Positions 39,687 to 48,588 of a stretch of DNA of 64,000 nt are shown piece after piece. Within the stretch, counting starts at the first letter, position 1. Each line of letters starts with the position of its first letter. This stretch comes from MM2 sp035460165 (GTDB taxonomy: Bacteria > Pseudomonadota > Gammaproteobacteria > Burkholderiales > Methylophilaceae). The position numbers and the translations under genes are program-made. The notes beneath the pieces were generated by a model that was given only the letters and a program-made list of their open reading frames with translations, was not told the origin of the DNA and searched no databases. The DNA lies in NCBI GenBank assembly GCA_035460165.1, contig DATHWW010000024.1, forward strand, positions 1-64,000, read 5' to 3'.

Positions 39687-41015
39687 TCACACCGTATTAG
39701 AAGTCTCGTTCAGTCGATACCAGTCCATGCGGCGCGTCAGCGTCATTACCGCGGCGAGTGCGGCGAAGAGAATCAACGACCCCATCAGCAAGGCGTTGTC
39801 TTCCGATTGCAGCACGCCAAACAGTACCGCATAGAGCAGAGCGATGGCACCTGAAAACGCCAATGCCGGTCGGCGGTTTTGCAGCACTCCCGCCAGATAA
39901 AAACCGATCAGCAGCACGCAAGCACTGCCTGAAGCGATATAGGCTGCGACGAATGGCATATGCTCGGACAGGCTGATAATGAGCAGGAAGAACATCGCCA
40001 TCGCCAAACCGACCAGCAGATATTGCATGGGGTGGACGCGCAGGCCGCGCAACACTTCGAACATGAAAAACGAAGTGAACACCAGTAGCACGAACATCAG
40101 CCCGTACTTCACCGCACGCTCCGACATCAGGTAGATGTTGACCGGGTCGATGAAGGCAACCGAAAAGGTCTCGGCCTCATTCGCTTGATTATTGTCAGCT
40201 TGCGTAGCAGCATTTCTGGCCAGGCTGCTGACCAGCCATTGCGCGCTGAAACCTTGCGCACTGACGGCCCGCGTGCGCGGCAGGAAGCTTCCTCCGAAAG
40301 AGGGGTGCGGCCAGGCGGATTTGAGCGCCACTTCCGTGGTGTTGCCTGACGGCTGCACCGCCAGCGATGTTGTGCCCAGCAGATCAAGCGGGAAACTGAA
40401 TTTGAGTGTGTGCGGCTGATCGATGCCGGGCGTGGCGAGCGACACATGCATGCCGTTGCCAGCTACGGGGGCGATGCCGCCCGGAGAGAACTCGTGTGTC
40501 ACGCCGTCCAGCGTCAATAGCGGAGCATTGCGGATACCACGAGAATCGCTGACCCGCATGACGAGATACGCCGCTTCGGGAATGATGTCTTCCACCGGAC
40601 TGCTTAATCCATATGCGCGCGGCACGACAAAACTGCCCGAGATTGTGCTGCGCAGGTTATAAAGCTGCGCCTTGTATATGCCACGACTGCGGCTTTCCAC
40701 TTCGGCATCGCCGGCGATTTTCAGGGTATGCGGTGCAAGCACGGTCTCGCATGGCGCGGATTCGACGATGCTGGTCTTTTCATGCCCGTTCTCATCTTTC
40801 TCAATTTTTCGCTCGCGCAGCTTGTAGCGAAGAACCAGATACGGTCCGGAAAGTGTCTGGGGTTTGGCCGCACTGCGCGCGATGTCTTCCTGGACACCGT
40901 ATTGCAACGCTTTGCGCTCGGATATCTTGGATTCGATCATGCTCAGCGGTATCAGCAATAGCAGCGCCAGCAGGCCTATCATCAAGGTTTTGGAAAATAG
41001 GGGATAACGATTCAT
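39687..41015 (-). CDS. creD: Inner-membrane protein CreD
   Basis: A 442-residue CreD protein. It has an N-terminal membrane helix (FSKTLMIGLLALLLLIPLSM), then a large periplasmic beta domain with the conserved SGPYLVLRYKL, IYKAQLYNLRSTISGSF and FSFPLDLLGTTSLAV. About six helices fill the C-terminal third, including YGLMFVLLVFTSFFMFEVL and HPMQYLLVGLAMAMFFLLII. CreD responds to the CreBC two-component system and influences envelope stress and beta-lactam tolerance in enterobacteria and pseudomonads. creB and creC lie upstream on the same strand, with one gene between. Confidence 0.93.
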   Translation of the reverse strand: MNRYPLFSKTLMIGLLALLLLIPLSMIESKISERKALQYGVQEDIARSAAKPQTLSGPYLVLRYKLRERKIEKDENGHEKTSIVESAPCETVLAPHTLKIAGDAEVESRSRGIYKAQLYNLRSTISGSFVVPRAYGLSSPVEDIIPEAAYLVMRVSDSRGIRNAPLLTLDGVTHEFSPGGIAPVAGNGMHVSLATPGIDQPHTLKFSFPLDLLGTTSLAVQPSGNTTEVALKSAWPHPSFGGSFLPRTRAVSAQGFSAQWLVSSLARNAATQADNNQANEAETFSVAFIDPVNIYLMSERAVKYGLMFVLLVFTSFFMFEVLRGLRVHPMQYLLVGLAMAMFFLLIISLSEHMPFVAAYIASGSACVLLIGFYLAGVLQNRRPALAFSGAIALLYAVLFGVLQSEDNALLMGSLILFAALAAVMTLTRRMDWYRLNETSNTV

Positions 41016-41045
41016 GGCAATTCCTCTTTAAGTAGTGTCGATGGA

Positions 41046-41546
41046 TCAAGCCGTTTCGCCGTGCCAGACGGTGCGCGTCAATATCAGCGCCATACCCAGC
41101 ATCCCGGCGAGTACGCAGCCCAGATGCAGCGGCATGAACCACTCCGGCATCAGCAGCGGATTTGCATCGGTCAATGGTGAAAAGGGACGCATGTCTGCAT
41201 GCATCACCGCATCCAGCAGCAAGTGGGAGCCGGTGCCGAGCAGGGCGCCCGCCCATGCCTGCAACCACGTCATGCTGAAATTCTCACCGTCGCCAAGGCG
41301 TCCATAAAGCCGCCACGCAGCCGTGATGACGGCACGTCCTGCGATGGCCGTGCCTGCGGCAATAAGCAACGCGCCCGTCAGCGTGTGTGAAAACCCGTGT
41401 ACCGGAAACTCAATGCGCCACATCCGATACAGCGGTTCCACATCCATCGCCACATTGGCGAGCGCGAACATCGAAAAACTGAAGTGTTTAGGTATCAGCC
41501 CCTTGATGGCGAGGCCAGGACCAAGGTGTAGTGGTGTGAACGGCAT
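41046..41546 (-). CDS. DUF457/YdjM-like membrane-bound metal-dependent hydrolase
   Basis: A 166-residue membrane protein. It starts MPFTPLHLGPGLAIKGLIP, a typical opening of the DUF457 (YdjM, LexA-regulated) group, in which His residues and conserved Asp residues are thought to bind metal (ALANVAMDVEPLY, VHGFSHTLTGALL, LGTGSHLLLDAVMHADMRPF). Four hydrophobic segments are visible. Relatives are membrane-bound hydrolases of unknown substrate, possibly lipids. It sits between creC and creD with 30 bases before creD, so it may be part of the cre regulon. Confidence 0.82.
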   Translation of the reverse strand: MPFTPLHLGPGLAIKGLIPKHFSFSMFALANVAMDVEPLYRMWRIEFPVHGFSHTLTGALLIAAGTAIAGRAVITAAWRLYGRLGDGENFSMTWLQAWAGALLGTGSHLLLDAVMHADMRPFSPLTDANPLLMPEWFMPLHLGCVLAGMLGMALILTRTVWHGETA

Positions 41547-41721
41547 GGCGAGCTCCTGTGCGGGTTGGAGATGCCATGGTGACCAAGGGTTATGTGCGGA
41601 CGATGGGTGGAATGTGTAGTGAAAGTGAATCGGTCGTCCAGCAAGAACGCGACGATTTCTGCTGCGTAATCACTACCGTTTGTGCGGGACAACTATTAAT
41701 GAATATGAGCTGAAAGGAAAG

Positions 41722-43161
41722 TTAGTGCGCTGGCAAAGTTAGGCGGGCTGTTGCGCCGCCATCCTCTCGATTGGCGAGCGTGATAGCACCACCATGCAGG
41801 ATCGCCACTTCCCGTACGAAGGGCAATCCCAGGCCCGTGCTCTTTTGCTGCGTTGCCGGGCGAATAAGAGAATAAAAACGTTCGAAAATGCGTGGCAGGG
41901 CGTAATCGGGAATGCCGGAACCTTGATCCTGCATGACGATGGTGTGGGTGTCGCTGTCCGACTCCAGAGTCAGTGTGATACGGCCCCCATCAGGCGAGAA
42001 GTCGATGGCATTATCCAGTAGGTTGGAAAACGCCTGGCGAAGCAGGAATGTTTCACCTTCGACGCAAGTATCCGGAAGGATGTGGTTATCGCAGACTATG
42101 TTGCGTGATTTCATACTAGCAGCGTGATCGGCGATTACGGTCTCGGCGAGGTCGCGCAAATTGGTCGTTATGGGTTCCTCCAGCTCCGTACGATGCTCCA
42201 GCCTGGCGAGTGCAAGCAGCTTATCCAGCATGTTCTTGAGGCGGCGGCTTTGCTCGCGAATGTTGGCGGTAAAGGTCGCACGATCTTGCGGCGGCAGGTT
42301 TTCGTCGAGCAGTTCTGCTGCGCCAATGAGGGCGGTCAACGGGCTCTTCATTTCATGGGCGAGATGGTGGACGTAGTTCTCGACGTATTCGCGACCGTCC
42401 AGTTTTTCCCGCATTTCGGTCAGTGCTCTCCCCAACTCGGCTAGCTCACCGCTGCCCAGGTTGGGCAATTGCGCCTTGCGCCCGGCGCTGACTTCTCTGG
42501 CGTAACGGCGCAGCAATCCTACAGATCGGGTGAGCCACCAGGTAAATAGCAGGCCAATCAGCAATGCCCCGCCCATCAGCCACCACCCGGCGCGCTCGAT
42601 GCGTTGGCGGCTGCGGTCGATGAAGGGTTGAACGCTCATCGTGGGCTTGGCGACGGCGAGCACGCCCACGAGCTGCCCATCGCGCAAAATGGGAGCGGCG
42701 ATGTGCATCACCGCAGTGCTGTCGTTGCCTGGCACTTGCCGCGTACTGCGCACGCCGTAGCGGCCTTGCAATGTGAGGTAGACGTCGTTCCAGCGCGAAT
42801 AGTCCTTGCCGACCGCGATGCCTTGCGAGTCATAGAGCACGATGCCTTTGGCATCGGTGATGTACACACGCAGGTCGACGGAGTCCTTCTTGAATCCCCA
42901 TATGTCCGCATGCGGATCGCGTGCCTGGTAGCGCTTGAATGCTGCAGCAAAGCGGCCGCTATCGAGTTGGCCGGATGTCATGTCTTCGGCTGCCAGTTCC
43001 GCCAACAGGTGTGCGGTATCGACCAGGGTTTCCTCCATGGTCTGACGCACGCCGGGTTTGACTTCCTGCACGAAACTGTTGAGCACGAACCAGGCGGCAA
43101 GACCGACGATGAGAAAATAGCCGAGCAGCAAGCGCAGGCTGATGCTCATGCGGAGGTCCAT
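41722..43161 (-). CDS. creC: Sensor histidine kinase CreC
   Basis: A 479-residue kinase, close to the 474 of E. coli CreC, with the family-specific start SLRLLLGYFLIVGLAAWFVL. A periplasmic sensor region (about 35-190) follows, then a second membrane helix, a HAMP segment, the phosphoacceptor helix LAHEMKSPLTALIGA (His about 269) and the ATPase domain with FSNLLDNAIDF, DQGSGIP and GLGLPFVREV. It pairs with CreB and responds to carbon or envelope state. The start is four bases after the CreB stop. The ribosome site is weak, which fits translational coupling. Confidence 0.93.
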   Translation of the reverse strand: MDLRMSISLRLLLGYFLIVGLAAWFVLNSFVQEVKPGVRQTMEETLVDTAHLLAELAAEDMTSGQLDSGRFAAAFKRYQARDPHADIWGFKKDSVDLRVYITDAKGIVLYDSQGIAVGKDYSRWNDVYLTLQGRYGVRSTRQVPGNDSTAVMHIAAPILRDGQLVGVLAVAKPTMSVQPFIDRSRQRIERAGWWLMGGALLIGLLFTWWLTRSVGLLRRYAREVSAGRKAQLPNLGSGELAELGRALTEMREKLDGREYVENYVHHLAHEMKSPLTALIGAAELLDENLPPQDRATFTANIREQSRRLKNMLDKLLALARLEHRTELEEPITTNLRDLAETVIADHAASMKSRNIVCDNHILPDTCVEGETFLLRQAFSNLLDNAIDFSPDGGRITLTLESDSDTHTIVMQDQGSGIPDYALPRIFERFYSLIRPATQQKSTGLGLPFVREVAILHGGAITLANREDGGATARLTLPAH

Positions 43162-43165
43162 AATG

Positions 43166-43843
43166 TCATGGCGTCGGCCCGTTGACGATGCTGTAACCCA
43201 TGCTGCGATGGGTGGCGATGGGGTCAAAGTCTTCGCGTACAGCCTTCAGTTTTGCACGCAAGGTCTTGATATGCGTATCAACGGTGCGGTCGGAGGTGTC
43301 GAGTGCGTCGCGCCAGATGCGATCCATCAAGTCGTCGCGGGCATGTATGCGTCCAGGGTGGTCGAGCAGCGTCTTGAGCAGCAGGTATTCGTATCGCGTC
43401 AGGTCGAGCAGTTGGCCGCAATAGCGAATGCGTGCCGCCGCGGCATCGACATCGAAAGTCGGGGCGGACATAGTCTTTGCATGCGTGCGACGCAGCCGCG
43501 CCCGAACGCGCGCTACGACCTCGCGCGGCGAGAAGGGCTTGGCAACATAGTCGTCCGCACCGATTTCCAGGCCGACAATGCGGTCGATTTCTTCGGTGCG
43601 CGCCGTCAGGAAAATAATGGGGAGGTCGGTAAAGGTGCGTGCCTCGCGGCAGACGTCAAAACCACTCATGTCCGGCAATCCGATATCGAGTATTGCCAGC
43701 GCGTATTGTCCGCTGCGCAATTGCGCCAATCCTTCGCTGCCGAGGACGCAATGGTGTGGCGCGTAGCCTTCGCTCTTGAGTGCGTAGATCAGCGTATCCG
43801 CAATTGCGGATTCGTCTTCGATGATGAGAATGGGCTGCGCCAC
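43166..43843 (-). CDS. creB: Response regulator CreB
   Basis: A 225-residue OmpR-type response regulator. The receiver domain shows the acidic pair in ILIIEDESAIADTL, the phosphoacceptor Asp53 in LAILDIGLPDMSGFD and the conserved Lys in VAKPFSPREVVARV. The C-terminal winged helix includes LTRYEYLLLKTLLDHPGR and SDRTVDTHIKTLRAKL. It should bind cre-tag sequences before genes such as creD. It starts upstream of creC on the same strand and is separated from maf by 22 bases. Confidence 0.94.
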   Translation of the reverse strand: MAQPILIIEDESAIADTLIYALKSEGYAPHHCVLGSEGLAQLRSGQYALAILDIGLPDMSGFDVCREARTFTDLPIIFLTARTEEIDRIVGLEIGADDYVAKPFSPREVVARVRARLRRTHAKTMSAPTFDVDAAAARIRYCGQLLDLTRYEYLLLKTLLDHPGRIHARDDLMDRIWRDALDTSDRTVDTHIKTLRAKLKAVREDFDPIATHRSMGYSIVNGPTP

Positions 43844-43865
43844 GGTGATTTCTCCCTTGACGGGA

Positions 43866-44450
43866 TTATATGACCGATACGCCTTCGTTATGCAGCATGC
43901 CGATCAGAGAAATCAGAGGTAATCCTATCAATGCATTCGGATCATCGCCGCGCATGTATTCCATCAGCGCGATACCGAGGCCTTCGGATTTTGCACTGCC
44001 GGCGCAGTGGTAGGGCTGCTCCAGGCGCAGGTAGTTCTCGATTTGCGCGTCGGTAAGTTGGCGGAAGCGCACTTCATAAATCACGTCCTCGACCTGCATG
44101 TTGCCGTTCGCGGCATTGAACAGGCACAGCGCGCTATGGAAAAACACCGTGCGGCCGCGCATCAATGTCAGTTGCTTCACGGCGTTGTCATGGGTCAGCG
44201 GTTTGCCGAGTTGCAATCCATCCAGTGTGGCGACCTGGTCGCAACCGATGACGAGTGCATCCGGGTGATGGCTGCCGATCTTGCGTGCTTTTACTTGTGC
44301 GAGGCGCAGGGCGGTCTCTTCGGGCTTCTCGTTAGGCAGAGGGGTCTCGTCTACATTCGGTGCCTCGACGCTGAAAGGCAATTGCAGGCGCTCCAGCAAT
44401 TCGCGGCGGTAGACGGAAGAAGAGGCTAGTATCAGTTGTGGGTTGGGCAT
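43866..44450 (-). CDS. Maf-family nucleotide pyrophosphatase (YceF type)
   Basis: A 194-residue Maf protein. The N-terminal substrate loop is LILASSSVYRRELLERL, and the central motif VIGCDQVATLDGLQLGKPL carries the catalytic Asp. The form SSSVYRRELL, rather than SSSPRR, suggests the YceF subgroup, which hydrolyses m7GTP to clear modified nucleotides. In related genomes this gene often sits beside yceD-rpmF; here it is close but on the opposite strand, separated by the pyruvate carboxylase genes. The start is 39 bases from the oadA stop, across a shared terminator. Confidence 0.9.
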   Translation of the reverse strand: MPNPQLILASSSVYRRELLERLQLPFSVEAPNVDETPLPNEKPEETALRLAQVKARKIGSHHPDALVIGCDQVATLDGLQLGKPLTHDNAVKQLTLMRGRTVFFHSALCLFNAANGNMQVEDVIYEVRFRQLTDAQIENYLRLEQPYHCAGSAKSEGLGIALMEYMRGDDPNALIGLPLISLIGMLHNEGVSVI

Positions 44451-44456
44451 AATGCA

Positions 44457-44482
44457 AAAGGCCGGCTTGCGCCGGCCTTTTC
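44457..44482 (-). terminator. Rho-independent terminator after oadA
   Basis: AAAGGCCGGC (44457-44466) pairs with GCCGGCCTTT (44471-44480) around a TTGC loop. Read leftward it ends in a T-run, closing the pyruvate carboxylase operon just before maf. It also has T bases on the plus strand but no plus-strand gene precedes it. Confidence 0.8.
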
Positions 44483-44488
44483 AGGAGT

Positions 44489-46333
44489 TTATTGAATTTC
44501 GATCAGTGTCTCGTCGGGCGTGACGCTGTCGCCCTTCTTGACGTGCACGGCAACAATGATGCCGCTCTTTGGCGCCTGGATTTCGTTTTCCATTTTCATG
44601 GCTTCGATCACCAGCACGCCGTCGCCGGCGTTTACCTTGTCGCCGGTCTTAACCTTGACATCGACGATAGTGCCGGGCATCGCGGTCGTCACGCAACCTT
44701 CGTGAGAAGGGCGCGGGCGGTTGCCGTTACTGATAGCCGCTGTCTTCTTTTTTGAGCCGCCATTGCCATTGCCGTTACCTCCGGAGACTTCGATTTCATT
44801 CAGCGTTTCGACGATCACTTCTTCCGAAATGCCATCGACGGAAACATAGAACGGACGCTGTTCTTCGCCGGAATGACCGCTGCCGGTGAGTTTGATATGG
44901 AAGGTTTCGCCGTGCAGGGTCACCTTGAACTCGCTCGGCGCGTAGCGTGCAGAAGAAGGGGTGCTGGCCTCCTTCGACAGCAACTGCTCCGGCTTGAGTG
45001 TGCCGGCGTTGCGTTCCTGCAGGAAGGTCTGCGCCAGATCCGGGAACATGGCGTAGGTCAGCACGTCTTCATCGCTCTTGGCGAGACTCTCGATCTGGAC
45101 GCGCAGCTTGTCCATTTCGTCCTCCAGCAGGTCGGCCGGACGGCTGGTGATCACTTCGGCATTGCCGACGGCGATGTTCTTCACTTCTTCGTTGATCTTG
45201 CCGGGAGCCTTGCCGTAATGGCCGAGCAGGTAGTTCTTGACCTCAGTGGTCACGGACTTGTAGCGTGCCCCGGTCAGCACGTTCAGCACGGCCTGCGTGC
45301 CCACGATCTGCGAGGTCGGCGTAACCAACGGCGGGAAGCCGAGGTCTTCGCGAACGCGCGGAATTTCGGCCAGCACTTCGTCCATGCGATTCAGAGCGCC
45401 TTGCTCCTTGAGCTGGTTGGACAGATTGGAAATCATGCCGCCCGGAACCTGGTTGACCAGCACGCGGGTATCCACACCGGTGAAGTCGCTTTCGTACTGC
45501 CAGTATTTCTTGCGCACTTCACGGAAGTAGGCGTTGATTTCCTGAATTGCCACGAGGTCGAGGCCAGTGTCGTATTCAGTGCCTTTCAGCGCTGCCACGA
45601 TGCTTTCGGTGGAGGAGTGGCTGGCGCCTTCGCCGAAGGCGGAAACACAGGTGTCCAGTATGGTTGCACCGGCTTCCACTGCTTTGAGAAAACTCATCGC
45701 GGACAGGCCAGATGTAGCATGGCTGTGCAGATGGATAGGAATATTGATTTCGGCACGCAGGGCCTTTACCAGATCTGCCGTAGTGTAAGGTGTGAGCAGG
45801 CCGGCCATATCCTTGATTGCGAGCGTATCGCAGCCCATCCCCTCGAGCTCCTTCGCCAAACGGACGAAATGGGGGATGTCATGCACCGGGCTGGTCGTGT
45901 AGCTGATGCAGCCTTCGGCATGCTTGCCGACTTTTTTCACCTCTTCGATGGAGACGCGCAGGTTGCGCAGGTCATTCATCGCATCGAAGATACGGAAGAC
46001 GTCGACGCCGTTATTGGCTGATTTGCCGACAAACGCGCGCACGACATCGTCGGAGTAGTGGCGATAGCCAAGCAGATTCTGGCCACGCAGCAGCATCTGG
46101 ATGCGGCTGTTGGGCAGTGCCTTGCGCAACTTCTTGAGGCGCTCCCAAGGATCCTCTTTCAAATAGCGCACGCAAGCATCGAAAGTGGCGCCGCCCCAAG
46201 CCTCGAGCGACCAGAAGCCGATCGAGTCCAGCTTGGAGCAAATCGGCAGCATGTCGTCCGTGCGCATGCGCGTGGCAATCAAGGACTGATGCCCGTCGCG
46301 CAAAACTAATTCTGAAACATATACTTTCGCCAT
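44489..46333 (-). CDS. oadA: Pyruvate carboxylase subunit B / oxaloacetate decarboxylase alpha-like
   Basis: A 614-residue carboxyltransferase fused to a biotin carrier. The TIM-barrel active site is at the N terminus: LRDGHQSLIATRMRTDDM and the metal-binding HLHSHATSGLSAM. The conserved carboxylase domain is in the middle, and after a Gly/Asn-rich linker (about 516-530) the biotinyl domain ends with VIEAMKMENE, Lys580 being the biotin site. With the biotin carboxylase gene 28 bases upstream it forms two-subunit pyruvate carboxylase, making oxaloacetate. No sodium-pump subunits are present, which argues against oxaloacetate decarboxylase. Confidence 0.92.
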   Translation of the reverse strand: MAKVYVSELVLRDGHQSLIATRMRTDDMLPICSKLDSIGFWSLEAWGGATFDACVRYLKEDPWERLKKLRKALPNSRIQMLLRGQNLLGYRHYSDDVVRAFVGKSANNGVDVFRIFDAMNDLRNLRVSIEEVKKVGKHAEGCISYTTSPVHDIPHFVRLAKELEGMGCDTLAIKDMAGLLTPYTTADLVKALRAEINIPIHLHSHATSGLSAMSFLKAVEAGATILDTCVSAFGEGASHSSTESIVAALKGTEYDTGLDLVAIQEINAYFREVRKKYWQYESDFTGVDTRVLVNQVPGGMISNLSNQLKEQGALNRMDEVLAEIPRVREDLGFPPLVTPTSQIVGTQAVLNVLTGARYKSVTTEVKNYLLGHYGKAPGKINEEVKNIAVGNAEVITSRPADLLEDEMDKLRVQIESLAKSDEDVLTYAMFPDLAQTFLQERNAGTLKPEQLLSKEASTPSSARYAPSEFKVTLHGETFHIKLTGSGHSGEEQRPFYVSVDGISEEVIVETLNEIEVSGGNGNGNGGSKKKTAAISNGNRPRPSHEGCVTTAMPGTIVDVKVKTGDKVNAGDGVLVIEAMKMENEIQAPKSGIIVAVHVKKGDSVTPDETLIEIQ

Positions 46334-46361
46334 AATTTTAACGTACCAGTTTAAGTTTTAA

Positions 46362-47780
46362 TCAAATGCCTTCGTGGGCAGCGATGGCAGCCGAAATTGC
46401 GGCCGCGATCAATTCGGGCGGCAGTTCGGTTTCGTAGTTAATCAGTTCAGGGTGCGCTTCGACGAAACTGGTGTCGAAGTTGGCGCCCCTGAAATCCGGG
46501 TGCTTGAGGATTTCCTGATAGTAAGGAATCGTAGTCTTTACGCCGTAGACCACCATGTCGCTCAGTGCGCGGCGACCGCGTTCGACCACGCCTTCCCAAG
46601 TCAGCGCCCAAACAGTCAGCTTGGCACACATGGAGTCGTAGTAAGGCGGGATCACATAACCGCTGTACATCGCCGCGTCTACGCGCACGCCAGGGCCGCC
46701 TGGCGAGTAGTAGCGCGTAATCTTGCCGAAACTGGGTAAAAATCCATTCTTCGGGTCTTCCGCATTAATACGAAATTCCATCGCATAACCACGGAATTTG
46801 ACGTCATCCTGCTGATATTGCAGCTTGAGGCCGTCCGCGATGCGAATTTGTTCCTGCACGATGTCGATGCCGGTGATGCTTTCCGTCACCGTGTGCTCGA
46901 CTTGCAGACGCGTATTCATTTCCATGAAGTAGAAATTGTTGTCCTGGTCCAGCAGGAATTCGACCGTGCCGGCATTCTTGTAACCGACTGCTTTGGCCGC
47001 CTTGACTGCCAGCTTGCCGATGTATTCGCGCTGCGCCTGCGACAATTGCGGCGACGGAGCAATTTCGATCAGCTTCTGGTTGCGGCGCTGAATGGAGCAA
47101 TCGCGCTCAAACAGATGGATGGCATTGCCGTGTCCATCCGCAAGAATCTGCACCTCGATGTGGCGCGGATTGACTACGCATTTTTCGAGGAATACTTCGG
47201 GCTTGCCGAAGGCTTTACTCGCCTCGGAAATGACCCGCTCGTAATTGCCGAGCAGTTCCTTTTCGCTGTTGCAGCGGCGAATACCGCGACCGCCGCCGCC
47301 GTTGGTAGCCTTGAGCATGATCGGATAACCGATCTTATTGGCAAGCTTGACCGCTTCTTCGACGTTTTCCAGGTTGCCTTCACTACCCGGCACGCAAGGA
47401 ATTCCGGCGGCGATCATCGCGTTGCGCGCCTGGATTTTGTCGCCCATTTGACGAATTACACTGGCATTCGGGCCGATGAATTTAATGCCGCGACGGGCGC
47501 AGATTTCTGCCAGCTCAGGGTTTTCGGAGAGGAATCCGTAACCGGGATGCAGGGCGTCGCAGCCTGACGCAACAGCCAGATTGACTATATTATGCGCGTT
47601 CAGATAGCCGACAACCGGGTCCGAGCCGATGTTATAAGCTTCGTCCGCCTTCTTGACGTGCAGGGCGTGGCGATCCGCATCGGTATAAATAGCTACCGAT
47701 TCGATGCCCATTTCCGAGCATGCGCGGACAATGCGAACCGCGATTTCGCCACGATTGGCTACGAGGATTTTCTTGATCAC
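46362..47780 (-). CDS. pycA: Pyruvate carboxylase subunit A (biotin carboxylase)
   Basis: A 472-residue biotin carboxylase, the standard length. It begins IKKILVANRGEIAVRIVRA. The ATP-grasp region has LKATNGGGGRGIRRC and KCVVNPRHIEVQILADGHGN, and the catalytic EMNTRLQVEHTVTESITG is intact. The alternative, the AccC subunit of acetyl-CoA carboxylase, is less likely because the partner downstream is the oadA-type subunit. The start is GTG at 47780, where the family begins; the open frame upstream overlaps the divergent yceD leader. Confidence 0.9.
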   Translation of the reverse strand: MIKKILVANRGEIAVRIVRACSEMGIESVAIYTDADRHALHVKKADEAYNIGSDPVVGYLNAHNIVNLAVASGCDALHPGYGFLSENPELAEICARRGIKFIGPNASVIRQMGDKIQARNAMIAAGIPCVPGSEGNLENVEEAVKLANKIGYPIMLKATNGGGGRGIRRCNSEKELLGNYERVISEASKAFGKPEVFLEKCVVNPRHIEVQILADGHGNAIHLFERDCSIQRRNQKLIEIAPSPQLSQAQREYIGKLAVKAAKAVGYKNAGTVEFLLDQDNNFYFMEMNTRLQVEHTVTESITGIDIVQEQIRIADGLKLQYQQDDVKFRGYAMEFRINAEDPKNGFLPSFGKITRYYSPGGPGVRVDAAMYSGYVIPPYYDSMCAKLTVWALTWEGVVERGRRALSDMVVYGVKTTIPYYQEILKHPDFRGANFDTSFVEAHPELINYETELPPELIAAAISAAIAAHEGI

Positions 47781-47832
47781 TGGAGACCCGATTTTTGACA
47801 CAAAAACCGGCTGATTGTACCATGCGCGGCTT

Positions 47833-48333
47833 ATGACTGAACAGACCAGCATTGACGGACTAGACTTCGCTCGAAAATCCAATGAGATTCGTGGTACAAT
47901 CGCGGTCTTCGATTTTTCCAGACTGAAAGATCAGCTGTTTTCGCCCGAGGGTGAAGTGCATTATAAGTTGTCGGGCAGCCGCGATATGGAAGGTCGGCCG
48001 CAACTTGAGTTGCATATAAACGGCCGTTTCAATCTGGTTTGCCAACGCTGCCTCGGGTCGTTGGCTTTCGATTTCGATGCCGCCGCAGTGTTTATACTGG
48101 TGTCGGACGAAAGTCGAATGCCGTTGCCGGAGGATGAGCGTGATGACGTTGAATATATAGCGGCGGATGCTCCTATCGACGTGCGAGTGCTGATCGAAGA
48201 CGAAGTGCTGCTGAGCTTGCCGCTGGCGCCGGCGCACGAGAATGTGAATTGCAATGACGCTTTATCGGCGGCAAAAGAACAAAAAGAAAGTCCCTTCAAG
48301 GTATTGCAGGGACTCAAATTAAACAAAGACTGA
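47833..48333 (+). CDS. yceD: YceD/DUF177 family protein, 23S rRNA accumulation factor
   Basis: A 166-residue DUF177 protein. The signature is the CxxC-centred LVCQRCLGSLAFDFD in the middle, preceded by strands LSGSRDMEGRPQLEL, and followed by an acidic stretch and the ending PFKVLQGLKLNKD. The position directly before rpmF is conserved across bacteria, and the protein affects 23S rRNA levels. The ATG at 47833 starts MTEQTSIDGLDFARK, as expected; the ribosome site is weak. It opens the rightward fatty-acid operon, divergent from pycA. Confidence 0.92.
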   Translation: MTEQTSIDGLDFARKSNEIRGTIAVFDFSRLKDQLFSPEGEVHYKLSGSRDMEGRPQLELHINGRFNLVCQRCLGSLAFDFDAAAVFILVSDESRMPLPEDERDDVEYIAADAPIDVRVLIEDEVLLSLPLAPAHENVNCNDALSAAKEQKESPFKVLQGLKLNKD

Positions 48334-48355
48334 AGTTTTTTATAGGAGCAAGTAA

Positions 48356-48535
48356 ATGGCCGTCCAACAAAATAAGAAGTCGCCGTCGAAGCGCGGTATG
48401 CATCGCTCGCACGACTTTCTGACCAATCCTCCGCTGGCTGTGGAACCGACCACCGGTGAAGTGCATCTGCGTCACCATGTGAGCCCGAACGGCTACTATC
48501 GTGGCCGCAAGGTGCTGCCTTCCAAGGGCGAATAA
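48356..48535 (+). CDS. rpmF: 50S ribosomal protein L32
   Basis: A 59-residue protein, MAVQQNKKSPSKRGMHRSHD at the start and RGRKVLPSKGE at the end. It matches bacterial L32, including the central PPLAVEPTTGEVHLRHHV. This is the cysteine-free form that does not need zinc. AGGAG lies seven bases before the ATG. It follows yceD by 22 bases and precedes plsX, the normal order. A terminator-like hairpin follows. Confidence 0.96.
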   Translation: MAVQQNKKSPSKRGMHRSHDFLTNPPLAVEPTTGEVHLRHHVSPNGYYRGRKVLPSKGE

Positions 48536-48556
48536 GTTTTAGACTGAAAACATACG

Positions 48557-48584
48557 CGCCGTCTCGTCATTGAGGCGGCGTTTT
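48557..48584 (+). terminator. Terminator or attenuator between rpmF and plsX
   Basis: CGCCGTCTC (48557-48565) pairs with GAGGCGGCG (48572-48580, one G-T pair) around a six-base loop, then TTTT. It lies 22 bases after the rpmF stop and only four bases before the plsX ATG. It probably reduces read-through so that L32 is made in excess over the lipid enzymes. Confidence 0.75.
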
Positions 48585-48588
48585 GTTT

